Source: Deltaproteobacteria bacterium (GTDB lineage: Bacteria > Myxococcota_A > UBA9160 > UBA4427). Taken from it: DNA of 41,206 nucleotides. Shown here one piece after another: positions 15,910-23,872 of the stretch. Under the pieces are notes generated by a model that ran no database searches, was not told where the DNA came from, and saw only the letters and a program-made list of their open reading frames with translations. Numbering within the stretch: position 1 is the stretch's first letter; every line of letters starts with the position of its first letter. Where the stretch lies: the NCBI GenBank assembly GCA_019310975.1, contig JAFDDH010000046.1, forward strand, positions 1 through 41,206. The letters run 5' to 3'. The translations under genes and the position numbers were made by a program.

Positions 15910-17124
15910 ATGCGATCCGAAGCGACCGATTCCCCGGCGGGCCCCTGCGCGGGCATTCGCGTCCTCGACTTCACGACCGTCGTCTCTGGACCGACGTGTA
16001 CACAGGCACTCGGTGATCTCGGTGCCGATGTCGTCAAGGTCGAGCCACCTACTGGTGATCCGTGCCGGTTCAGCGGTGCGCCCTTCCGCGAGCCCGGGTT
16101 CTCGGGCTTCCTCGCCCAATTCAATCGCAACAAGCGGAGTGTCGTCATCGACCTCAAGCATCCTGACGGGCGGGCCCTCGCCCATCGACTGGCGCGCGGC
16201 GTGGACGTGGTGGCGGAGAATTTCCGTCCGGGCGTCGCCGAGCGGCTGGGTATCGGCTACGAGGCATTGCGCGAGAACAATCCCGGGATCGTCTACCTCT
16301 CGCTCAACGGTTTCGGGTCCGACGGTCCCTACGCGGAGCTTCCGGCCTACGATCAGGTCATCCAGGGGATGACGGGCCTGATGCCCGAGCAGGGCGGCGA
16401 AGCTGCGCCGCCCGCGCTCGTGCAGGGCGGCATCGCCGACAAAGCCAGCGGCATGACGGCGGTGACGGCGGTCTTGGCTGCGCTGCTCGCGCGCGAGCGC
16501 AGCGCGGACGGCCACGGTCAGCGAGTCGAAGTGGCGATGATCGACGCCTTTGCCTCCTTCGCGCTGCCGGAGGCGATGATGTCTCGTTCCTTCCCACCGC
16601 TCGTGAGCGACGGACCCAAGTCGAGTGACTTCTTCAAGACGTGGCAGACCGCGGACGGGTTCGTGGTGGGCCTGATCGTGCAGGACCACCAGTTTCAGGC
16701 GCTCTGCCGCGTACTGGAGCGGGATGATCTGGCGCAGGACGAGCGCTTCGCCGGCGCGCTGAATCGCTTTGCCCACTATTCCGATTTGGTGCCGCTGATC
16801 GCGGATGAGATTCGCAAGCACACCACGGCTGACCTGATCGAGCGCTTCCGGCGCTTCGGGGCGCCCTTCGCGGCCGTGAACGGCGTCGACGATTTCCTGC
16901 TCGATCCGCAGGTGGAACATCGCGGCACAGTGACCGTGCACGAGGACGAGCGTTTCGGGGAGCCGACCCGCTACCTCACTCCCCCCTACCGCTTCGAGCG
17001 CACCCCAGCCGCGATCCGTCGCCACGCGCCGCGCCTGGGCGAGCACACCGACGAAGTCCTGAGTGAGGCGGGCTTTGCCGCCAACGAGATCGCGGGTCTG
17101 CACGAGAGGGGTGTCGTCGGGTAG
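15910..17124 (+). CDS. CaiB/BaiF family (class III) CoA-transferase
   Basis: This 404-residue enzyme moves CoA between carboxylic acids. Family features include GIRVLDFTTVVSGPTC at the N-terminus, GDLGADVVKVEPPTGDPCR, FNRNKRSVVIDLK and SLNGFGSDGPYA. D177 in GGIADKASGM is in the place of the catalytic aspartate that forms the acyl-CoA intermediate. The C-terminal DPQVEHRGTVTVHEDERFGE motif is also typical. AGGAGG lies at 15891-15896, about 13 nt before ATG 15910, which is a little long. It is convergent with the O-methyltransferase gene and has no acyl-CoA partner gene beside it, so its substrate stays open (formyl-CoA, succinyl-CoA and others are possible). Confidence 0.92.
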   Translation: MRSEATDSPAGPCAGIRVLDFTTVVSGPTCTQALGDLGADVVKVEPPTGDPCRFSGAPFREPGFSGFLAQFNRNKRSVVIDLKHPDGRALAHRLARGVDVVAENFRPGVAERLGIGYEALRENNPGIVYLSLNGFGSDGPYAELPAYDQVIQGMTGLMPEQGGEAAPPALVQGGIADKASGMTAVTAVLAALLARERSADGHGQRVEVAMIDAFASFALPEAMMSRSFPPLVSDGPKSSDFFKTWQTADGFVVGLIVQDHQFQALCRVLERDDLAQDERFAGALNRFAHYSDLVPLIADEIRKHTTADLIERFRRFGAPFAAVNGVDDFLLDPQVEHRGTVTVHEDERFGEPTRYLTPPYRFERTPAAIRRHAPRLGEHTDEVLSEAGFAANEIAGLHERGVVG

Positions 17125-17179
17125 CGCGACAAGATCTACGATTTAGACCGCGCAAGCACCCGCGTGCTGCCGACTCCGC

Positions 17180-17842
17180 TCAGCGAACGCGGAGCAGGGT
17201 CAGTCCGTCCGAGATGGCAAGCATCACGTCCTCGACGCGCTCGTCGGCGGTCGCCCAGTCGTTGAAGGCGCGAATCGCCTCGACTTGCTCGTCGTTCACG
17301 TCGGGGTCGATCACGGTGCCCATCCACAGCACATTGTCGACCAGGATCAGTCCGCCGGGGTGGACCAGGCGGATCAGCTCTTCCGCATATTCTCGATAGC
17401 CCGTCTTGTCGGCGTCGATGAATGCGATGTCGTAGCCGTCGTCCTCCGAGAGCGAGCGCAGTGTGTCGATCGCGGGACCAATGCGCAGGTCGATCTTGTC
17501 TGCAACGCCGGCCCTCTCCCAATAGGGCTTGCCGATATTCGTCCACTCCTCACTCACGTCACAGCAGACGAGCTCTCCGTCGTCCGGCAGACCGCGCGCG
17601 ACGCAGAGTGCCGAATAGCCGGTGAAGGTGCCCACCTCGATGGCTCGACGTGCACCCAGCAGGCGCGTCAGCAGCGTCATGAAGGCGCCCTGCTCGGGCG
17701 CGATCTGCATCATCGAGATGCCACCCAGCTCACGCGTGGTGTCGATCAGCTCCTGCCCGATCGCGTCTGGACGCGACCCGTGCTCGATCAGGTAGGCGTG
17801 GATCTCGGGCGAGATGTTGAAGGCCTTGACGACGTCGCTCAT
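17180..17842 (-). CDS. Class I SAM-dependent O-methyltransferase (CCoAOMT-like)
   Basis: This 220-residue protein matches the small cation-dependent O-methyltransferase family. The SAM-binding motif I is AIEVGTFTGYSALCVARGL at about residues 67-86, followed by CCDVSEEW. The metal-site aspartates lie in DIAFIDADKTGY and the asparagine region in LVDNVLWMG. Bacterial members methylate catechol-like small molecules. Length is normal. ATG 17842 follows GGAG. It ends 55 bp from the convergent CoA-transferase gene and is divergent from the GNAT gene. The substrate is unknown. Confidence 0.92.
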   Translation of the reverse strand: MSDVVKAFNISPEIHAYLIEHGSRPDAIGQELIDTTRELGGISMMQIAPEQGAFMTLLTRLLGARRAIEVGTFTGYSALCVARGLPDDGELVCCDVSEEWTNIGKPYWERAGVADKIDLRIGPAIDTLRSLSEDDGYDIAFIDADKTGYREYAEELIRLVHPGGLILVDNVLWMGTVIDPDVNDEQVEAIRAFNDWATADERVEDVMLAISDGLTLLRVR

Positions 17843-17970
17843 TGGAATCTCCAGCCAGGGTGGAAGGGTCCAGATCCCTGCATCAGATCGCTTCGAGGGT
17901 ACGCCCTAGGGCATCACGCATGCCAGCGGGCTTCGGCAATCGGGGCTCCAGATTGTCCGCCGTCCTACCG

Positions 17971-17976
17971 TATACT
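17971..17976 (+). promoter_or_regulatory. Putative -10 element giving a near-leaderless GNAT mRNA
   Basis: TATACT at 17971-17976 differs from TATAAT at one position. It lies only 9 nt before ATG 17986, and no Shine-Dalgarno sequence is present. Transcription starting 6-8 nt downstream would begin within a few bases of the start codon. The -35 region is poor. Confidence 0.35.
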
Positions 17977-17985
17977 CCCTCTGCG

Positions 17986-19038
17986 ATGGAGATCCGCACC
18001 CTCGAGTCGGGCGAGCTGGAGGCCCTTCAGCAGCTGCTCTCGGGGTGGGATGTACCGGGCTATTGGCGTGATCCGGAACACTTCCGCCGCCAGGTGGACG
18101 CCGACCCGACGTTTCGCGAGCACAATGTCTGGGTGGCGGCGGAGCGCGGCGAGTTGGTGGCCTGCGCGCAGATCCAGCCGCGTCGCCTTCGCATCCTGGG
18201 TCATGGCATTCCCACGGGCGGGCTTGGGCCGATCTTCACGCGGCCCGACCACCGGCGGCGGGGAATCGGGATCAGCCTGATCGAGCGCACCGCCACGGCG
18301 ATGCGGGAGCGTGGCATGGAGCTCTCGATTTCATTCACCTCGACGCCGCGGCTCCTCGAGCGCCTTGGCTGGACGACGTGGCGAGGGCAGCGTTGCATCC
18401 TGCGGGCCACCGACAAGAAGGCGCCGGCGCCGGCGCGTAGCGAGGGCGTGGAAATCGAGATCGTCTCGCTCGAGCTGCAGCGTGATCGCGCGCTCTCCGC
18501 CGTGAAGGCAATCCACACCGCCTACTCGGGCTCGCGCAATGGCACCGTGATCCGGGACGACGCGCTCTGGGATGCCAGCCTGAAGCTGGCCGGCAACCCC
18601 TGTGAGGAGTTCTGGGTGGCACGGCGCGGCGGACTCGCCGTCGCCTACGCGCGCGTAACCCTGCTCGATGAGGGGCTCGCGATCACGGAGCTCGGCCGCT
18701 TCGAGGACGGCGCGTCGGCGCTCGCCAAGCTGGTGGCCGGTGTTCTCGGCCCGCGCGGCAGCGATCCGCTTGCCTCGTCGTCCGTCAGCTCGGAGGAGAT
18801 TCGCTCCTTCGTCATCATGCCGGCCTTCGACGACATCGGATTGACGGTGGGCCTCGAGCACGAGGGCATCTCGTCGCATCCTGTCGATGACGACAGCGGC
18901 CTGATCCGCTGCCTCAACATCCGCGCGCTGGCCGCACGGCTCGATGTCGAGCTGCTCGAAGACGAGAACGAGACCGCCTTTCTGCGCCGCATCCTGCCGC
19001 CGGATGGCTTCGTGTTCTGGCCGGCGGATCGCTTCTAG
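17986..19038 (+). CDS. GNAT family N-acetyltransferase
   Basis: This 350-residue protein has an N-terminal GNAT domain with the acetyl-CoA-binding signature GIPTGGLGPIFTRPDHRRRG and then IGISLIERTATAMRERG at about residues 65-105, followed by SFTSTPRLLERLGW. The C-terminal 200 residues may be a second, degenerate GNAT-like or sterol-carrier-like domain, as in Eis-type acetyltransferases; I could not confirm it. The frame is open upstream to 17842, but ATG 17986 gives the normal N-terminus (MEIRTLESGELEAL) and sits just after a -10-like hexamer. The downstream metallophosphoesterase starts with the very next base after the stop, so the pair is probably one transcription unit. The substrate is unknown. 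Confidence 0.85.
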   Translation: MEIRTLESGELEALQQLLSGWDVPGYWRDPEHFRRQVDADPTFREHNVWVAAERGELVACAQIQPRRLRILGHGIPTGGLGPIFTRPDHRRRGIGISLIERTATAMRERGMELSISFTSTPRLLERLGWTTWRGQRCILRATDKKAPAPARSEGVEIEIVSLELQRDRALSAVKAIHTAYSGSRNGTVIRDDALWDASLKLAGNPCEEFWVARRGGLAVAYARVTLLDEGLAITELGRFEDGASALAKLVAGVLGPRGSDPLASSSVSSEEIRSFVIMPAFDDIGLTVGLEHEGISSHPVDDDSGLIRCLNIRALAARLDVELLEDENETAFLRRILPPDGFVFWPADRF

Positions 19039-20244
19039 GTGCAGCGCGTAGGGTCGGTTTTTCGGCGGATTCTGCTCCACGATATCTGGCGCAATCTCGC
19101 GCTCTTTCTGGGGCTCGTGCAGGTGCAGATCCTGCACTGGCTGCTCGTCGTGATACGCGCTGACGGGCTCTCGGGCGGGGCGATCTTGCTACTGACGCTG
19201 GGTGCGATGTGGGTCAATGCCTGGCTGGTGCCGCTGATCCGGCAGGGCACGCGGGCAGCGGGCTGGCGGCGACTCGCAGCGCGCACCTACATGAACGTGG
19301 GGATCGGGACGATGGGAGTGGGCCTTTCCGTGCTGGCCGGCTGGCTCGTCATCTACCCCGCCGCCCATTCGCTCACATTCTTCGGTGTCGACTTCGCTCG
19401 CGCGTCCGAGATCTTTCGCTACGCGAGCGGCGCACTCACCGCCGGCGTGACGTTGATGTTCGCCTGGGGGATAACCTTGGGGCAACGCCTCTACGCGCGT
19501 ACCCACGTGCCGGTTCGTCTGCCCGGGCTGGCACCCGAGCACCGTGGCCTGCGCATCGTGCAGATCTCGGACCTCCACATCGGTAACGGGCTCGAGGACG
19601 AGCGCCTCTCGGCGCTCGTGGATCGAGTCAACGAATTGGAGCCGGACGTGATTGCGATCACCGGCGACCTCTTCGACAACGACGCGGCCTTCGTGCCCGA
19701 TGGAACTCGACGCCTGAGTGCTCTGCGTGCGCGTCTGGGCGTATTCGCCGTACTCGGCAACCACGACACCTACACGGGGTCGGAGCTGATCGCCGAGGCG
19801 TTGGCCAAGAACGCGCCTGGCATTCGTCTGCTGCGCGGCGAGTACGCGCGGCTCCCGCTGGATCCGCCGATCTACCTCGCCGGTGTCGACGACCCGGGCC
19901 GCGACTGGACGGCGCGAGATCTACAGGTTGCCTCGCTCGAGAAGTTGGCGGGCAAACGCCCCGACGACGGGCCCGTCGTGTTACTCGTCCATCGCCCCGA
20001 GGTCTTCCACCAGGCCAGCCGATTGGGCTTTGCGGTCGTGCTCACAGGGCACACTCACGGTGGCCAGATCGCATTGCCGCTACCGGGTGGCCACATCAAC
20101 CCAGCCCGTATCGTCACGCCCTTCACGCGCGGAATCTTTCGCAGCGGCGAGTCGATCATGTATGTGAATCGTGGTGTCGGAATGGCCGGACCCAGGATAC
20201 GATTCAACTGCCGCCGCGAGATCGCAACGATCGAGCTGGTGTAG
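19039..20244 (+). CDS. Membrane-anchored calcineurin-like metallophosphoesterase
   Basis: This is a 401-residue protein in two parts. Residues 15-150 hold about four hydrophobic membrane segments. Residues 170-400 form a calcineurin-like phosphoesterase domain with D178 and H180 (QISDLHIG), D210 (ITGDLFDND), N241/H242 (VLGNHDTY), a later histidine (LLVHRPEVF) and GHTHGGQ. The layout resembles YaeI/YkuE-type phosphodiesterases, some of which cleave UDP-sugar or lipid-linked phosphates at the membrane. GTG 19039 begins immediately after the GNAT stop codon. The stop TAG (20242-20244) lies in a 9-bp tandem repeat (20234-20269) that carries further in-frame TAG codons. The substrate is unknown. 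Confidence 0.92.
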   Translation: MQRVGSVFRRILLHDIWRNLALFLGLVQVQILHWLLVVIRADGLSGGAILLLTLGAMWVNAWLVPLIRQGTRAAGWRRLAARTYMNVGIGTMGVGLSVLAGWLVIYPAAHSLTFFGVDFARASEIFRYASGALTAGVTLMFAWGITLGQRLYARTHVPVRLPGLAPEHRGLRIVQISDLHIGNGLEDERLSALVDRVNELEPDVIAITGDLFDNDAAFVPDGTRRLSALRARLGVFAVLGNHDTYTGSELIAEALAKNAPGIRLLRGEYARLPLDPPIYLAGVDDPGRDWTARDLQVASLEKLAGKRPDDGPVVLLVHRPEVFHQASRLGFAVVLTGHTHGGQIALPLPGGHINPARIVTPFTRGIFRSGESIMYVNRGVGMAGPRIRFNCRREIATIELV

Positions 20245-20269
20245 CTGGTGTAGCTGGGGTAGCTGGTGA
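20234..20269 (+). repeat. Four copies of a 9-bp tandem repeat at the phosphoesterase stop codon
   Basis: AGCTGGTGT (20234-20242), AGCTGGTGT, AGCTGGGGT and AGCTGGTGA (to 20269) follow each other without gaps. Read in the frame of the gene, each junction gives TAG, so the gene ends at the first and two further in-frame stops follow. Confidence 0.85.
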
Positions 20270-20321
20270 AGGGGATGAGCACGGCCTGGCAGTACGATCA
20301 GAGGCGTGATCGAGGAGAAGC

Positions 20322-20645
20322 ATGTCGTTCGAAGATCGCGTCGAGGTGCGGCACAGCCCGATCCATGGATGGGGCCTCTTTGCCGCCCGGCGCTTTCGCA
20401 AGGACGCCTACATTGCGACCTTCGAGGGCAAGCCGACCGAAGAAGATGGCATGCACGTCCTCTGGGTCGTGCAGGATGACGACACCGAGGTGGGGATCGA
20501 GGGTCAGAACGAGCTGCGCTTCCTCAACCACTCATTGGCCCCCAACGCCGAGTTCCACGGCGCCGAGCTGCGTGCCATTCGCAACATCGAGAAGGGCCAG
20601 GAGATCACCTTCCACTACGGCGAAGAGTGGGAAGAGATCGACTGA
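20322..20645 (+). CDS. Small SET-domain protein (putative lysine methyltransferase)
   Basis: This 107-residue protein consists almost entirely of a SET domain: VEVRHSPIHGWGLFAARRF at the start, ELRFLNHSLAPNAEFHG as the SAM-binding NHS motif, and IRNIEKGQEITFHYGEEW as the GEE.T..YG motif. Bacterial SET proteins of this size occur in many proteobacteria and may methylate ribosomal or other proteins; their targets are mostly unknown. GAGGAG lies about 4 nt before ATG 20322. It is followed after 36 bp by the convergent cca gene. No pre-SET or post-SET cysteines are present, which is normal for the short bacterial forms. Confidence 0.88.
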   Translation: MSFEDRVEVRHSPIHGWGLFAARRFRKDAYIATFEGKPTEEDGMHVLWVVQDDDTEVGIEGQNELRFLNHSLAPNAEFHGAELRAIRNIEKGQEITFHYGEEWEEID

Positions 20646-20681
20646 TCGATGAATCGAGTGCAGGGGCGCGCACCCGCTCGG

Positions 20682-22028
20682 TCAGTCGGGCAATACCTCT
20701 TCCAGGATCCGCTCCGCATTGGTCTCGCCCGTCTCGTCCTGGATCCGGCGGCAGCGTTCCAGAATCTCACCGAAGTGCGGTCCGGGTGAGAGACCGCGCG
20801 CCACCAGGTGACGGCCCTGAACGACGTCGATTGGCCCGCTCGCCTCGACGCCTTGCTCGGCGGCACGATCCAGGAAGGCATCACCGGCCGGAAAGCACCG
20901 TGCCAGCGCCTCCTCGGTGGTGCGGCCGAAGTGGTCTGCGCGTGCGACGCGTTCCAGCAGCTGCATCGACACACCGGCGGCCTCGAGCTTGCGCGCCAGT
21001 CGCCGATAGCCGCGCGCGCCCGCGCCATTCTTCAAGAAGAGCGCCGGCGCGAGGTGGTGCTCGACGAGCGCCGCAACGCGGGTGACGAGCTGGACCGGCG
21101 CACGCAGCCTCCCGAGCAGCGCGCGCGTCGGCGGGACGCCGAGTCGGTCGTGGGCGAGCGAGCGGATGCGTCCGCCATGCTCTTCGGTGCAGAGCGGCTT
21201 GCCCAGGTCGTGGCAGAGTGCTCCGAGCATGAGGGCGATATCATCGTCATCGCCCGCGCGCAGCCGGGCGGCCTCGTCGACCACCATCAGGGTGTGGACA
21301 TGGACGTCGCCCTCCGGATGCCACTCGGAGTCCTGGGGGACGCCCGCCAGCGCCTCGATCTCGGGGAAGTAGCGAAGCAACCGGGTCTTCTCCAGGAAGG
21401 CGAGCGCACGCGAGGGGCGGTCGGCCTCGAGGAGGGTGCGCCGAATCTCGTCGAAAGAGCGCTCCGCCGACACGCCGGCGAGATCCTGTTCGGCGCATAG
21501 GCGCTCGAGCTCGGCGTCGGGCTCCATTTCGAAGCAGGCCGTGAAGCGCGCGACGCGCAACGCACGCAGGGGATCGTCGCCGAAGCTCGTCGCGTGGGTG
21601 GCGCGCAGCACCTTTGCGGCGAGATCCTGCCGGCCTCCGTGGGGGTCGAGGATTTCGTCGGTCAATGGATCGATCGCGATGCTGTTGATCGTCAGGTCGC
21701 GCCGCCGCGCGGCCTGTGCGAAGTCGAGATCGGGTGAGGCCGCGACCGAGAAGTCGACGTCGAGCCCGCGCAGCCGGATGATCTCGTAGCTGCGGCCCAG
21801 CCGGATCGGATCGCCGAAGCGTATGAGCAGCGCCTGCAGCGCATCGAGGTCGAGCCCCAGCACCTCGATGTCGAGGTCGTCGACGCCTCGCTCGAGTAGC
21901 TGGTCGCGTACGCCACCTCCGACGAGGAGCGCGCGGCCGCCGGTCTCGCGGATGGCCCGCGCGATATCGGCCAGGACGGGAAGCGCGTGCCACGCCGCGC
22001 CCGGCTTCTCTCCGGCCTTTCTGCTCAC
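20682..22028 (-). CDS. cca: CCA tRNA nucleotidyltransferase with HD domain
   Basis: This 448-residue enzyme adds or repairs the CCA end of tRNAs. The nucleotidyltransferase head has LLVGGGVRDQLL and the catalytic D51/D53 pair in DDLDIEVLG, followed by RRRDLTINSIAIDPLTDEIL and DPLRALRVARFTACF. The C-terminal half has an HD phosphohydrolase domain: HVHTLMVVDEA, then LCHDLGKP and VEHHL. This is the multifunctional type seen in many bacteria. The start is GTG 22028, which overlaps the mutY stop codon (GTGA) and suggests coupled translation. A polyA polymerase role is the main alternative, but the domain set favours CCA addition. The single tRNA in this window already encodes CCA, so this enzyme would mainly repair that tRNA. 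Confidence 0.88.
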   Translation of the reverse strand: MSRKAGEKPGAAWHALPVLADIARAIRETGGRALLVGGGVRDQLLERGVDDLDIEVLGLDLDALQALLIRFGDPIRLGRSYEIIRLRGLDVDFSVAASPDLDFAQAARRRDLTINSIAIDPLTDEILDPHGGRQDLAAKVLRATHATSFGDDPLRALRVARFTACFEMEPDAELERLCAEQDLAGVSAERSFDEIRRTLLEADRPSRALAFLEKTRLLRYFPEIEALAGVPQDSEWHPEGDVHVHTLMVVDEAARLRAGDDDDIALMLGALCHDLGKPLCTEEHGGRIRSLAHDRLGVPPTRALLGRLRAPVQLVTRVAALVEHHLAPALFLKNGAGARGYRRLARKLEAAGVSMQLLERVARADHFGRTTEEALARCFPAGDAFLDRAAEQGVEASGPIDVVQGRHLVARGLSPGPHFGEILERCRRIQDETGETNAERILEEVLPD

Positions 22029-23081
22029 GGCCCGTGTGGCGCGGCCCGCCCGCGCAACCGGCGGCGATGGGGCTCCGCGCTGCCCTCGCAGAGAAGCGCG
22101 AGCGCCTTTCGTGTCGGCCCCCCCTGTGGAAGCTCGCAGAGCGCCGCGGGCGAAAGCCAGCGGTGCGCGGCATGATCGCGCCGGTGGACGCGACCGCTCG
22201 GCTCCTGGCAGCGGAAGACGTGCAAGCGGAGTCGCCGATGCGTGAAGAGATGCTCGATTTCGCCGACGCGTGTCGCGCGCGCAACCGCAAGGCCGAGCCG
22301 TTCATCCAGGCAGCGGTGCAGGGCAGCCTCCGGAGTCGCGTCGTCCTCGAGGTCGCCGCCGGGCAGCTCCCACAGCCCGCCGAGCAAGCCATCCTCCGGT
22401 CGCTGCACGACGAGTGCGCGGCCCCGCCGCACGATCCAGCCCGCAACCGCGGTGATGTTGCGGGTGCGCGTCCGGCGCGTCCTCTTGGGCAAGGTCTCGG
22501 CGTCGCCCCTGCGGTGCGCCTCACAGTCCTTCTGCAGCGGACACTCCGGGCAGCGTGGGGCGCGCGGGGTACAGATCGTCGCGCCGAGCTCCATCAGGGA
22601 TTGGTTGAGATCGCCCGGCCGCACACCCCGCGCCAGCGTGCCGGCGACGTCCCAGAAGCGCTCCATCACCGCCCTCTCGCCCACGTCGTCGCGCACGGCG
22701 AGCAGTCGTGCAAGCACGCGCACCACGTTCCCGTCGACGACGGGCTCGCCCGCGCCGAAGGCGATCGAGGCGACTGCCCCCGCCGTATAGCGCCCGATCC
22801 CCTTGAGGGCCCGCAGCCTGGCCGCGTCGCGCGGCAATTCACCTGCGTGCTCGTCCATGATGGTGCGCGCGGCGGCATGCAGGTTGCGGGCGCGCGAGTA
22901 GTAGCCAAGCCCCGTCCACTGGGCGTAGACATCCTCGCAGCATCGTCTCCGAGACCCAGATCGCGTAGGAATCGCTGGTGCGACGCCAGGGCAGGTCGCG
23001 TCGATGGACGTCGTACCAGTCGAGCAGCCGCTTGCGGGTGCGTGCCAGCAGACGGGTGGTGGCGGTGTTGGACGGGGGCAT
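22025..23081 (-). pseudogene. mutY: A/G-specific adenine glycosylase MutY, disrupted by internal deletion and frameshift
   Basis: MutY removes adenine paired with 8-oxoguanine. The reading starts at ATG 23081 and shows the normal N-terminus (LLDWYDVHRRDLPWRR, DSYAIWVSETML) with the catalytic glutamate in SETML. At about 22934-22938 the frame then breaks. In another frame the sequence resumes as EDVYAQWTGLGYYSRARN and continues to the end. Family members have about 30 residues (starting QQTQV) between these parts, so that segment is missing and the frame has shifted. The remainder is well preserved: LKGIGRYTAGA, VDGNVVRVLAR, the cluster C-X6-C-X2-C-X5-C and a NUDIX domain. An intact frame from ATG 22858 (277 residues) lacks the catalytic N-terminus. 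The stop overlaps the start of cca. Confidence 0.88.
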
Positions 23082-23113
23082 GGGGGTTGGATAGCGAATG
23101 CCCGCTGGATCGG

Positions 23114-23872
23114 TCAGTCGGGCAGGCGCAGCGGGAGCTTCCCCTCCAGGCGGATCTCGTGCGCTCGCACACGCGCCCGCATGGCGATGACCTCTACGCC
23201 CGCACCGACTGCCTGGCGCAGCGCGCGCCCGTAATCGGGGTCGATGTCGTCGGCGGGCTCGACGCTCGTACAATCCGCACGCTGAACGATGAAGAGCAAC
23301 ACGGCGCGGTGGCCGGCGCGGTGCAGAGTCTGCAGCTCGCCTAGGTGGCGGCGCCCACGCGTCGTGATGGCGTCCGGGAAGCGTCCGCGTCGGCCCTCGG
23401 CCAGGGTGACGCTCTTCACCTCGACGAAGGCGCTGCGGCGGTCGCGCGGATGGCCTTCGAGCCGGAAATCCAGTCGCGACCCGCCCGGTGCAGGGACCTC
23501 GGGGCGCACGGTCGGATAGCCGGCGAGCTCCGGGATCGCATCCCGGGAGAGGGCGCGGGCGACCAGCTGGTTGGCGCGTAGGGCATGCAAGCCGACCCAG
23601 ATGCGCCCCACGCGGATCATCTCCAGAGTGTGGCGCAGCTTGCGCCTGGGGTTGTCACTGGTCGAGCAGCGGACCGCTGAGCCCGGTCGGTCCGTGCCCA
23701 GCATGGAGCCGGGATTCGGGCAGTGGACGGTGATGACCTCACCCGTGTCCGTCTCGACGTCGGCGAGAAATCGCTTGTAGCGGCTCACCAGCCGACCCTT
23801 CAGATCGGCCCGGATCGGCAGCCCTACCTCGGCGATGGGTCCAGCCTCACGCCGACATGAGTGCGGACCCAT
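23114..23872 (-). CDS. sfsA: DNA/RNA nuclease SfsA family protein
   Basis: This 252-residue protein matches the SfsA (sugar fermentation stimulation) family, whose members have nuclease features and were first described as affecting maltose metabolism in E. coli. Visible features are GRLVSRYKRFLADVET, ITVHCPNPGSMLG, KLRHTLEMIRVG, RLDFRLEG, the nuclease-like FVEVKSVTLAEG and FPDAITTRGRRHLGEL. E. coli SfsA has 234 residues, so the length fits. ATG 23872 was chosen over GTG 23887; either way the gene overlaps the end of the upstream peptidase gene (stop at 23824). The overlap suggests cotranscription. The cellular role is not known with certainty. Confidence 0.88.
   Translation of the reverse strand: MGPHSCRREAGPIAEVGLPIRADLKGRLVSRYKRFLADVETDTGEVITVHCPNPGSMLGTDRPGSAVRCSTSDNPRRKLRHTLEMIRVGRIWVGLHALRANQLVARALSRDAIPELAGYPTVRPEVPAPGGSRLDFRLEGHPRDRRSAFVEVKSVTLAEGRRGRFPDAITTRGRRHLGELQTLHRAGHRAVLLFIVQRADCTSVEPADDIDPDYGRALRQAVGAGVEVIAMRARVRAHEIRLEGKLPLRLPD

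Noticed and set aside
15148-17103. Minus-strand frame of 651 codons opposite the YbaK and CoA-transferase genes
   Set aside because: The plus-strand genes carry conserved motifs and ribosome sites; the antisense product resembles nothing.
17155-17168. AGCAC/GTGCT hairpin between the CoA-transferase and O-methyltransferase genes
   Set aside because: A stem of 5 bp without a T-run is too weak to call as a terminator.
22034-23344. Plus-strand frame of 436 codons opposite mutY and sfsA
   Set aside because: It spans the broken mutY antisense and has no family features; it does not explain the mutY defect.
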